Origin: an uncultured Enterocloster sp.
GTDB taxonomy: Bacteria; Bacillota; Clostridia; Lachnospirales; Lachnospiraceae
Length of the DNA: 12,550 nt
Direction: 5' to 3'
Assembly (NCBI GenBank): GCA_944382045.1
Contig: CALWMT010000041.1
Location: forward strand, 1-12,550
A model generated the notes under the pieces. The model had not been told where the DNA came from. It did no database searches and worked only from the letters and a program-made list of their open reading frames with translations. Position numbers and translations under genes: made by a program. The first letter of the stretch is position 1. The number at the start of each line of letters is the position of its first letter. Shown one piece after another: positions 6,913 through 12,550 of this stretch.

Positions 6913-7940
6913 GACGGGAAGAAGCTTTGGGGGATTTTCTGAAAAAAGGCGATGAAATGCTGACGGCCCGGGAGCCCCTGTTCTGGGAGCGGCTCTTTGT
7001 GCGGAAGGCCGAGATCGTGTCCCGGTTTCGAGAAAGCCTCACCCGGCTGGAGCGCAGATGCGGAGCTTGCGCCAAGGAATGCCGCTACATCTACTGCTCC
7101 CTGCTGCGGGTGGATCTTCTAAAGAGCCGGTATCTGACCCTGATCCAGGCCGTGGGGGAGGACTACGCCCTGGATCCGGATCCGGTGGAGGAGCTTCTGG
7201 ATCTGGGGGATTTCTTCGACGAGCTGGAGGCGGTCCGGGTGGATCTGATACATGGGCTGCCCCAGTATAATGGGAAGGTGGGTGCAGGGGACGTGCAGAA
7301 GCTGACTGCGGAACGGGCGGTGGAATGGTTCTGGAAAATCGGCTTTCTGCTCCGCTTTCTTCTGTGCGTTCCAGAGAACCGGGAGGAGATTATGGCCATC
7401 ATCCCGGCAAAGTTCCCGCGGATTGTGCGCTGGGGCGAATACCGGGATCGGGGAGAAACCATTTTTTTCTACGAGGAGGAGCCGGACCGGGAGGGGGAGC
7501 GGTTCAAGACGCTTTTGCGCCAGTCCTATTCCTACCCCTATATTCTTCAGGCCAGGCATCTGCACCGGGGAGAGTACGAGAGGATGAGCCTGGAGGAAAA
7601 GCGGATGGAATATACGGCCTTTGAGGGCTGCAGCTTCCGGGGCGTTTCCTTTGCCGGGGCCGGCCTTTTTGGGGCCCGCTTCCTGGAATGCCGCTTTAAG
7701 AACTGCAGCTTCCGGGAGGCGGATCTGGCCATGGCGCGGTTTGAGAGCTGCGAGTTTCAGAACGTGGACTGGGAGCGGGCGGGCTTTGCGAAAACGCTCT
7801 GTCTCCCAGGCCCGCCGCCGGGACTCAGTGAGGAGCAGAAAAAGGAAATTTTGGTAAAAGAGGAGCAGTACAATGCAGCGGTATTTCTTTGTGGGACAGG
7901 ACAGGAAGGTCCGGGACACCATTCATCTGGAGGAATTTGA
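6909..7940 (+). CDS. Pentapeptide-repeat protein with four-cysteine cluster
   Basis: A 343-residue protein with two recognisable parts. Near the N-terminus, residues 51-63 hold C-x2-C-x3-C-x4-C, a plausible zinc or iron-sulfur site. Residues 238-288 are a flawless run of about eleven pentapeptide coils with Phe, Leu or Trp at every fifth position (F238, F243, F248, L253 and so on to W288), which folds as a right-handed quadrilateral beta-helix. The middle (about 65-225) is mostly helical and unrecognised. I take the TTG at 6909, overlapping the vgrG stop, because GGAGG lies 10 bases upstream; an in-frame ATG at 6957 is an alternative. In proteobacterial T6SS clusters pentapeptide proteins often sit with DUF2169 adaptors and PAAR genes, so an adaptor or loading role is reasonable inference. 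The last 22 codons overlap the next gene in another frame. Confidence 0.75.
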   Translation: MRREEALGDFLKKGDEMLTAREPLFWERLFVRKAEIVSRFRESLTRLERRCGACAKECRYIYCSLLRVDLLKSRYLTLIQAVGEDYALDPDPVEELLDLGDFFDELEAVRVDLIHGLPQYNGKVGAGDVQKLTAERAVEWFWKIGFLLRFLLCVPENREEIMAIIPAKFPRIVRWGEYRDRGETIFFYEEEPDREGERFKTLLRQSYSYPYILQARHLHRGEYERMSLEEKRMEYTAFEGCSFRGVSFAGAGLFGARFLECRFKNCSFREADLAMARFESCEFQNVDWERAGFAKTLCLPGPPPGLSEEQKKEILVKEEQYNAAVFLCGTGQEGPGHHSSGGI

Positions 7941-8400
7941 TATTGTAAATGGCCCGCGCCGGATTTTCTGGCCGGAGGAGGGGGATGCCTTAAACGAGGC
8001 AGTCTTCCTGTACCTGAAGAAGGGAGAGGGGGAGACGGTTCTTGACTTCTATCAGAGCCCGGTAACCATGGTTTCCGGCCTGGTGCGCCAGGTATTTGCC
8101 ATGTATGAGGAGGATATCTGCTTTAAGCGGGTGTATCTGGTTGACCGGGAGAATAAGGTTTCCCACAATTTTTACATTCCCCTTATCCCAAGGCTTGACG
8201 CGCTCTCACTCCGGGTGGAGCGGTATCCGGACGGCAGGGAAAAGCGGGTGATTCTCGACGGGAGACGCGCGCGAGGGCGACATGTATTTTACCTGGCCGC
8301 CAGCATGTCCAGGCGTCCCCTGGTGAGCCTTGCGGCTGCAGAGAGCCTGCTGCGCAGAGGGGCTGCGGGGCTGGTTTTAGAGGAAGTGGAGGTGGAATAG
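7873..8400 (+). CDS. Imm11/DUF1629-like protein (tentative)
   Basis: A 175-residue soluble protein. Residues about 55-110 follow a layout I associate with the Imm11/DUF1629 group of polymorphic-toxin neighbours: an 'LDFYQSPVTMVSG' stretch, then a helix, then 'YEEDICFKRVYLVDRENK' and an aromatic strand leading into 'IPLIPRLDALS'. This is recognition by pattern and is uncertain. The ATG has a GAGGAG site about seven bases upstream. The start lies 68 bases inside the pentapeptide gene, and its TAG is directly followed by the ATG of the PAAR-like gene, so the three genes are translated as a coupled set. It could be an immunity protein, or an adaptor specific to the spike tip; sitting directly before the PAAR-like gene favours the latter. 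Confidence 0.6.
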   Translation: MQRYFFVGQDRKVRDTIHLEEFDIVNGPRRIFWPEEGDALNEAVFLYLKKGEGETVLDFYQSPVTMVSGLVRQVFAMYEEDICFKRVYLVDRENKVSHNFYIPLIPRLDALSLRVERYPDGREKRVILDGRRARGRHVFYLAASMSRRPLVSLAAAESLLRRGAAGLVLEEVEVE

Positions 8401-8841
8401 ATGGCGGCGTTAGATGATAAATACATTGTGTTCGGGGCAAAAACCGAGTGTTCCATGGGCCTCAGGGAGAGCAAGCTGGTACTCCCGGCGGATCACGGCA
8501 TTTTTATCCGGGGGAAGGCCCAGATGCACGCGAAGGACTGCGTGTCTGTGACGAATGTAATTCCGTTTGGCGGATGCAGGAGCGCGGCCAATCCCTCCAC
8601 AGCCGCGAAAATGGCGTCCATGGGCGTTGCCGCGGCGATTCCCACCATAAGCGGGACCTTCTGCACGCCGGCGGCGCCTGCGCCCTGCGCGGGCATCTGT
8701 ACCCCGGTGATTACCTCCGTGGAGTGGGAGGATGCCAGCGAGTTTACGGATATTGACGATGAAAAGGCGCTGATGGGGCGATGCACCTTGACCTGTGCCC
8801 ACGGGGGTGTCATCAAGATCACAGACGCGGGGCAGGACTGA
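8401..8841 (+). CDS. DUF4280 PAAR-like spike-tip protein
   Basis: A 146-residue protein of the DUF4280 (PAAR-like) family, which caps the VgrG trimer as a sharp, metal-stabilised cone. Features matching the family are: an N-terminal 'GAKTECSMG' strand (C17); 'DCVSVTNVIPFGGC' (C47, C59), the family's characteristic NI/NVxPFGxC segment; a Pro/Cys-rich core (C88, C96, C100); and a C-terminal 'GRCTLTCAHGGVI' (C128, C132, H134). GGAGG (8388-8392) is eight bases before the ATG, and the previous stop abuts the start. No toxin extension is attached, so effector activity must come from elsewhere, most simply the third VgrG, which starts 31 bases downstream. The eight cysteines suggest metal coordination or disulfides. 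Confidence 0.9.
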   Translation: MAALDDKYIVFGAKTECSMGLRESKLVLPADHGIFIRGKAQMHAKDCVSVTNVIPFGGCRSAANPSTAAKMASMGVAAAIPTISGTFCTPAAPAPCAGICTPVITSVEWEDASEFTDIDDEKALMGRCTLTCAHGGVIKITDAGQD

Positions 8842-8872
8842 CGGCCGGCTTTCCCCGTGACAGGAGAGACCT

Positions 8873-11179
8873 ATGAGAATACCATTTTGCCAATTGACAG
8901 TTGAGACAGAGATTGAGGGGATATTGGAAATCAGGGGCTTTGAGCTGAAGGAGGCCCTAAACAGCCATGCCTTCTTAAGGATGGAGTGCCTTTTAGACGA
9001 GGATTTTTGGGAGCGGGCCGTGTCCTGCGCCACAAAGGACTCTTCCGTGCGGGTTTGCCGGGGGGAGGAGATCCTGTTTTTTGGGCGGCTTTATGGCGCC
9101 AGGACAGAGAGGGAGAGGGGAAAATGGGAGCTTCATCTCACCTTTGTCTCCGCTTCCTATGAGATGGACGCAGTCCGCCGGTCCCGGGTGTTTTACCGGG
9201 AGGGGGACCGGTACGCCGATGTGATTGAAAAGGTGGCAGCCCTGTATCCGGGCTCTCAGGTCAGGGATGAGGCCACAGAAGGGAAGGCCTGCCCGGGAAC
9301 CCTCCTCCAGTACGAGGAGACGGACTGGGAGTTTTTAAAGCGCCTTGCCAGCCATTTCTCCACCTTCCTGATTCCGGATACAGCCTCGCAGATGGACCGC
9401 ATTTATTTCGGTCTCCCGGATATTGATAATGGGAGAGAGCTGTGGGATAAGGATTTTGCGGTTGTCCAGGACATGGATTCCTTCTACCGCATGGGAAAGG
9501 GAATGAAGCAGGAGTATACAGCCTGGCGGGTGATAAGCCCGATCCCTATGCGCATGGGGGAGAACCTGGCCTTCAACGGCATCCTGTGCACCGTGGTGGG
9601 AATCCACATATTTTCCAAGAGGGGGGAAATCCTTCAGGAATACACCCTCAGACGCCGCCAGGGCCTTGTGATACGCCAGGCCTTCAACTATGAGATCCTG
9701 GGCATCAGCCTGCCGGTGACGGTGACAAACCGGAAGGACAATCGGATCCAGGTGGAATTTGACATAAATAAGGACTATCCACCGGAGGATCCCACCCGGT
9801 TTTATACTTACGGGATTGAGAGCAGCAGCTTTTACTGCATGCCCGAGGCGGGGAGCCGGGCCCACGTATATTTCCCCAACCGGGACGACTGGGAGGCCAT
9901 CGCGGTCCACGCCTTAAATCCCGGGGACGGGGCGGGGAGAAATCCTTCCAACAAGCGGTTTTCCTCCCCCACAGGAGCGGCTATGGAGCTCTCCCCCTCA
10001 TCCTATTGCTTCCAGTCCGACTTCGGGGGCGCTGCCCGGATGGTGATGGGGACAGACGGAAATGTGACCATAAGCGGCACGGATATCACCTTTACTGCCG
10101 GATCCTCCATCTCCATCGGAGCCGGGAAGGAGAACACCCCCAAGGTAATCTTCGGCTCCAAGGGGGATCAGCTTTTTAAAGTGGGAAGCTCATCCGTGGC
10201 CCTTGAGGCCAATCTCTCCCTCATCGCCGACAAGGCCAAGCTCAAGGCGGAGAGCGGAGACATGGCGGCTCAGGCCCAGGCGGTTCGGGACGCCCTTACA
10301 GCCGGGGACGGGGCCCTGCGGGACGCCTACGACGGGCAGAACGCAGGTTCGGGCAATTCGGGAGGCGCAGGCCTGTCCGGCTTAAATCCCACGCCGGGGG
10401 CGGCCATATCTCCCGCGCCTCAGACTTCAGGAACATCTGCGGCACCGGCCCAGGACGATCCCTTCTGGAAGCCGACCCTGCAGGATAAGTATAAGCCCAA
10501 GGCGACGGATAATAAGACCGCAGGGGGATCGAAAGAAACGGTTTATGACAGCAATAAGAAGAATTCGGGAGACAACGGAGGAGCAGATTCCAAGCCGGTA
10601 AGCGACATTGAGAAATACCGTTTCACCCGTACCTTTGCCAGCGGTTCCCGCTCCGGAAGCCTGGCAGAGGAAAAAGCCAGCGGCTCTGCCGGATTGTTCT
10701 ACGGCTCCGCCTATTCAAAGGCCGGATCCTGGAAGGCCTCGGCCAGCGCCTACGCGGGCGCCACGGAGGAGAACCTCATGCCCGGCGTGGGACTGCAGGG
10801 AGCGGTCAGCGCCTCCTTAGTGGAGATGGGCGTGTCCGGCGGCATCGGGAATGAGGATTTCAATATCAATGCGGGCGCGGACGTGGCGGCCTACAAGGCG
10901 GAGGCCAAGGCGGACGCGGTTCTGGGCTTCAACGACAAGGGGGAGTTCCAGGCCGGCGTGGCCGGGGAGGCGGGAGCTTACCTGGCGGAGGGAAGCGTGT
11001 CCGGCGGCGTCACCGTGGGCGGCGTGGGGGCTAACGTGAAGGCCACAGGAAAGGTGGGCTTTGGCGTGGAGGGCCAGGCCGGCTTCGTGGACGGAAAGCT
11101 CCGGGTGAAGCTGGGCGTCTGCGTGATTTTGGGCGGCTCCGTGGAGTTCGAGCTGGATTTCAGCAGCCTATTTAAATAG
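8873..11179 (+). CDS. vgrG: Specialised VgrG with Gly/Ala-rich C-terminal effector-like domain
   Basis: A 768-residue VgrG, about 300 residues longer than its two paralogues here. Residues 1-275 are gp27-like, with QYEETDWEFLKRLA at 146-159. The OB-fold (about 276-350) keeps FYTYG, 'SSFYCMPEAGSRAHVYFP' and the closing strand. Residues about 363-465 are the beta-helix spike. An Ala-rich helical segment (about 466-490) then leads into a linker rich in Pro, Ser, Gly, Asn and Lys (about 490-576). Residues about 577-768 are a separate domain: alternating small and hydrophobic residues (KASASAYAG, AGADVAAYKAEAKADAV, GGVTVGGVGANVKATGKVG) ending in VKLGVCVILGG and an amphipathic tail. Similar Gly/Ala-rich ends occur in LXG/type VII toxins of Gram-positive bacteria, so I infer an effector, possibly membrane-acting. 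The start has AGGAGA five bases upstream. No catalytic motif is visible in the extension. Confidence 0.88.
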   Translation: MRIPFCQLTVETEIEGILEIRGFELKEALNSHAFLRMECLLDEDFWERAVSCATKDSSVRVCRGEEILFFGRLYGARTERERGKWELHLTFVSASYEMDAVRRSRVFYREGDRYADVIEKVAALYPGSQVRDEATEGKACPGTLLQYEETDWEFLKRLASHFSTFLIPDTASQMDRIYFGLPDIDNGRELWDKDFAVVQDMDSFYRMGKGMKQEYTAWRVISPIPMRMGENLAFNGILCTVVGIHIFSKRGEILQEYTLRRRQGLVIRQAFNYEILGISLPVTVTNRKDNRIQVEFDINKDYPPEDPTRFYTYGIESSSFYCMPEAGSRAHVYFPNRDDWEAIAVHALNPGDGAGRNPSNKRFSSPTGAAMELSPSSYCFQSDFGGAARMVMGTDGNVTISGTDITFTAGSSISIGAGKENTPKVIFGSKGDQLFKVGSSSVALEANLSLIADKAKLKAESGDMAAQAQAVRDALTAGDGALRDAYDGQNAGSGNSGGAGLSGLNPTPGAAISPAPQTSGTSAAPAQDDPFWKPTLQDKYKPKATDNKTAGGSKETVYDSNKKNSGDNGGADSKPVSDIEKYRFTRTFASGSRSGSLAEEKASGSAGLFYGSAYSKAGSWKASASAYAGATEENLMPGVGLQGAVSASLVEMGVSGGIGNEDFNINAGADVAAYKAEAKADAVLGFNDKGEFQAGVAGEAGAYLAEGSVSGGVTVGGVGANVKATGKVGFGVEGQAGFVDGKLRVKLGVCVILGGSVEFELDFSSLFK

Positions 11180-11205
11180 ACACCCAACGCAGGAACTGAT
11201 ATAAT
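11177..11205 (+). promoter_or_regulatory. Sigma-A-type promoter for the DUF4176 unit
   Basis: The -35 hexamer TAGACA (11177-11182; one mismatch from TTGACA) and the -10 hexamer TATAAT (11200-11205; perfect) are separated by exactly 17 bases. The -35 overlaps the TAG stop codon of the third vgrG. Transcription would start near 11212, giving a leader of about 42 bases ahead of the ATG at 11254. It would let the downstream genes be expressed independently of the injection-system operon. Confidence 0.7.
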
Positions 11206-11253
11206 GGTAAGCGTTCGGAACGGAAAATGTAACAGTGCAGGAGGAGATTAATT

Positions 11254-11550
11254 ATGTTGAAGTTGCTGCCAATCGGCACCGTGGTGCGGCTCAAGGGCGC
11301 CAGCGTTCCCTTTATGATAGCGGGCTATTTCCCGGAGGATGCAGACAAGCCCGGATTCTACTTTGACTATTCTGGGTTTCCCCATCCCATGGGATTTTCC
11401 TCTACCATCCAGGCATCCTTCTTTAACGCGGAGGATATTGAGGGGATTTTAGCCATGGGCTACCAGGACGAAGGCCAGATGAAATATGTGGAGAAATTGG
11501 AGAGCTTCCAGCCGGAGGCCCAGGAGGGAGGAAAGACAGATGGTCAATAA
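11254..11550 (+). CDS. DUF4176 family protein, first copy
   Basis: A 98-residue protein of the DUF4176 family. The family core is clear: 'LPIGTVVRLKG' at residues about 5-15, 'MIAGY' shortly after, a 'DYSGFPHPMGF' stretch, then 'IEGILAMGYQDE' near residue 70. The tail is charged and variable. It has a strong GCAGGAGGAG ribosome binding site seven to eight bases before the ATG and is the first gene after the promoter at 11177-11205. DUF4176 genes in Firmicutes commonly lie near LXG toxins and type VII secretion genes; their biochemical role is not settled to my knowledge. Here one follows a VgrG with a toxin-like domain, so a partner, chaperone or immunity role is inferred. There is no signal or membrane segment. 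Confidence 0.8.
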   Translation: MLKLLPIGTVVRLKGASVPFMIAGYFPEDADKPGFYFDYSGFPHPMGFSSTIQASFFNAEDIEGILAMGYQDEGQMKYVEKLESFQPEAQEGGKTDGQ

Positions 11551-11839
11551 AAACAGGCCGCTTCCCATCGGAAGCGTGGTTCTTCTGAAAGGGGCCAACA
11601 CAAAGATGATGATTATAGGGTATCTGAAGTACGGACCGGAGAACCGCACGGATATCTACGACTACGCAGGCTGCCTTTATCCCCAGGGCTATCATTCCCC
11701 GGAGAAAACCTATGTGTTTAACCATGATGGGATCGAGCAGGTCTACGCCCTGGGCTACCAGGACGGCCGGCAGATTGCCTTTGCGGATACTTTGATGGAG
11801 CAGTTTAAAAAATGCAAAGGCGATGTGTCCTTTGATTAG
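11540..11839 (+). CDS. DUF4176 family protein, second copy
   Basis: A 99-residue paralogue of the preceding gene. It shares 'LPIGSVVLLKGA', 'MMIIGYL', 'YDYAGCLYPQGY' and 'IEQVYALGYQDG' at the same spacing, but differs elsewhere, so the tandem duplication is not recent. I start at the ATG at 11540, with GGAGG (11527-11531) eight bases upstream; it overlaps the end of the first copy by 11 bases, implying coupled translation. A longer frame from ATG 11486 would lie well inside the first copy and has no ribosome binding site. The pair may form a heterodimer or may serve different partners; nothing in the sequence separates these possibilities. Confidence 0.8.
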   Translation: MVNKNRPLPIGSVVLLKGANTKMMIIGYLKYGPENRTDIYDYAGCLYPQGYHSPEKTYVFNHDGIEQVYALGYQDGRQIAFADTLMEQFKKCKGDVSFD

Positions 11840-11885
11840 GAAAACAGGATGGGAAAAGGACAGCTGCAAATGGAGGAGGAAGCGG

Positions 11886-12287
11886 ATGGTTACGATAATT
11901 CTGCTGGCTGCCTGTGCGCTTTCCCTGATTTTCGGCATCTGCTTTATTATCGCGGGAAAACGGGGAATGGCCGTCTGCAGCCGCCGGGCCCGGGCCCGGG
12001 TGGTGGGGATCTATGAGTCCTCCATGTTCCAGGAGGAAAGCTATTCCCCGATTCTGGAGTTCTCTGCCGGGGGAGAGGTTATCCGCTCCCGGACGGTGAC
12101 GGAAAAGACCGGGGGGCCAGGCCGGATTCCCTACAAGGAGGGGGATCTTGTGGAAGTCTTGTACAATCCGGAAAATCCACACCAGTTTTTTGTCCCTGGC
12201 TATGATGTCAACATGAAGCTTTGGCTGGGGATCGGAAGCCTGGGGGCAGCGCTTATTTTAGCGCTCAGCGCATTTATACTGAAGTAG
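11886..12287 (+). CDS. DUF3592-like two-helix membrane protein
   Basis: A 133-residue membrane protein. A hydrophobic segment covers residues about 2-22, followed by a basic loop (RRARARVVG). A soluble beta-rich section follows with 'YSPILEFSAGGEVI', then 'YKEGDLVEVLYNPENPHQFFVPG'. The 'GD-x-V-x-V-x-Y-x-P-x-x-P' pattern is typical of DUF3592 proteins, whose central region sits between two membrane helices. The second helix is residues about 112-132, so both ends probably face the same side of the membrane. I chose ATG 11886, with GGAGGA (11875-11880) upstream; an earlier in-frame ATG at 11823 would add a hydrophilic stretch ahead of the first helix. DUF3592 is widespread and not specific to toxins, but a membrane protein following an effector-like gene is a candidate immunity protein by position. 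Confidence 0.7.
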   Translation: MVTIILLAACALSLIFGICFIIAGKRGMAVCSRRARARVVGIYESSMFQEESYSPILEFSAGGEVIRSRTVTEKTGGPGRIPYKEGDLVEVLYNPENPHQFFVPGYDVNMKLWLGIGSLGAALILALSAFILK

Positions 12288-12327
12288 CGGCAGATTTTTC
12301 AGAGAAAATATGGCAGGAGGAAGCAAA

Positions 12328-12550
12328 ATGTACGGTATAAAAAAATGGGCGGCGGCAGCGTTTGTGATTCTGTGCCTTGGAGGCTGCCAGGGCGCGTCTG
12401 TGTCTACTTCCCAGTCTATGACTTTTCAGGTGGGAACCGGAGATAAAATCAAGGTGACGTTGGATACCTCCGCTGGGGATTCCCTAGCCCAGGAAGAGGG
12501 CAGCTTTTCGGTGAAGAACGGGGACAGCCTGGTGTTCCAGGGCGTTTTCC
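12328..12550 (+). CDS. Putative lipoprotein, N-terminal part (3' end outside the window)
   Basis: An open frame from ATG 12328 to the right edge (74 full codons), with AGGAGG (12315-12320) seven bases upstream. The first 20 residues form a lipoprotein signal peptide: K5-K6, a hydrophobic stretch of Ala, Val, Ile and Leu, and a lipobox LGGC with the lipidated cysteine at residue 20. The mature part begins with a Ser/Thr-rich spacer and continues in beta-like sequence (FQVGTGDKIKVTLDT), suggesting a small surface-anchored beta domain. I do not recognise the family. It lies 40 bases after the membrane-protein gene with no clear promoter of its own, so it may share the transcript starting near 11212. 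A lipoprotein here could be an outward-facing immunity protein, which is inference only. Confidence 0.7.
   Translation, partial: MYGIKKWAAAAFVILCLGGCQGASVSTSQSMTFQVGTGDKIKVTLDTSAGDSLAQEEGSFSVKNGDSLVFQGVF

Noticed and set aside
8410..9033. Minus-strand frame of 207 codons opposite the PAAR-like gene and third vgrG
   Set aside because: Antisense to two genes of recognised families, with low-complexity Arg/Gly-rich translation.
11212..11222. CGTT-CGG-AACG small hairpin after the third vgrG
   Set aside because: Only four base pairs and no T run, so not a terminator; it lies just at the predicted transcript start and has no further support.
11823..11885. Longer start for the DUF3592-like gene at ATG 11823
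   Set aside because: It would put about 21 hydrophilic, Lys/Arg-rich residues before the first membrane helix and overlap the previous gene without a ribosome binding site, while ATG 11886 has a good one.
12248..12265. AGCGCT-TATTTT-AGCGCT hairpin as terminator
   Set aside because: It lies inside the DUF3592-like coding sequence and is not followed directly by a run of T; each arm is itself palindromic, so the pairing is easily due to chance.

Overview
The window reads as one strand of a GC-rich clostridial genome, most likely from the Lachnospiraceae or a close relative. That placement is inferred from consistently strong AGGAGG-type ribosome binding sites, tight gene packing and the families present; no marker gene fixes the taxon. 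Every gene I support is on the + strand. From base 1 to about 11179 the genes abut, overlap or are separated by at most about 80 bases, so they are probably one operon. I see no tRNA, rRNA, CRISPR array, insertion sequence or convincing terminator.

The main content is the spike and baseplate end of a contractile injection system (phage-tail-like, related to T6SS, eCIS and R-tailocins). Bases 1-3897 hold the 3' part of a gene whose product carries an Hsp70/actin-like ATPase signature, followed by three proteins of unrecognised family that I infer to be structural or assembly parts. Bases 3975-6912 hold a tiny basic protein and two VgrG/gpD-like spike proteins of about 465 residues. Bases 6909-8841 hold a pentapeptide-repeat protein with a four-cysteine cluster, a protein resembling Imm11/DUF1629 and a cysteine-rich DUF4280 PAAR-like spike tip. 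Bases 8873-11179 encode a third VgrG of 768 residues, whose normal spike is followed by a disordered linker and a Gly/Ala-rich domain of about 190 residues. That extension looks like an effector domain of the kind seen at the C-terminus of Gram-positive polymorphic (LXG/type VII) toxins.

A well-formed promoter (TAGACA, 17 bases, TATAAT) begins on the stop codon of the third vgrG. It probably drives a second unit: two tandem DUF4176 paralogues, a two-helix DUF3592-like membrane protein and a lipoprotein cut off by the right edge. DUF4176 genes are typical neighbours of type VII toxins, so this second unit may be the accessory or immunity module for the effector domain.

Working model (inference): the baseplate proteins and VgrGs form a trimeric spike capped by the PAAR-like protein. 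The pentapeptide and Imm11-like proteins act as adaptors or chaperones, and the third VgrG carries the payload. The sheath, tube, baseplate wedge and AAA+ genes needed to prove the machine would lie outside the window, probably to the left.
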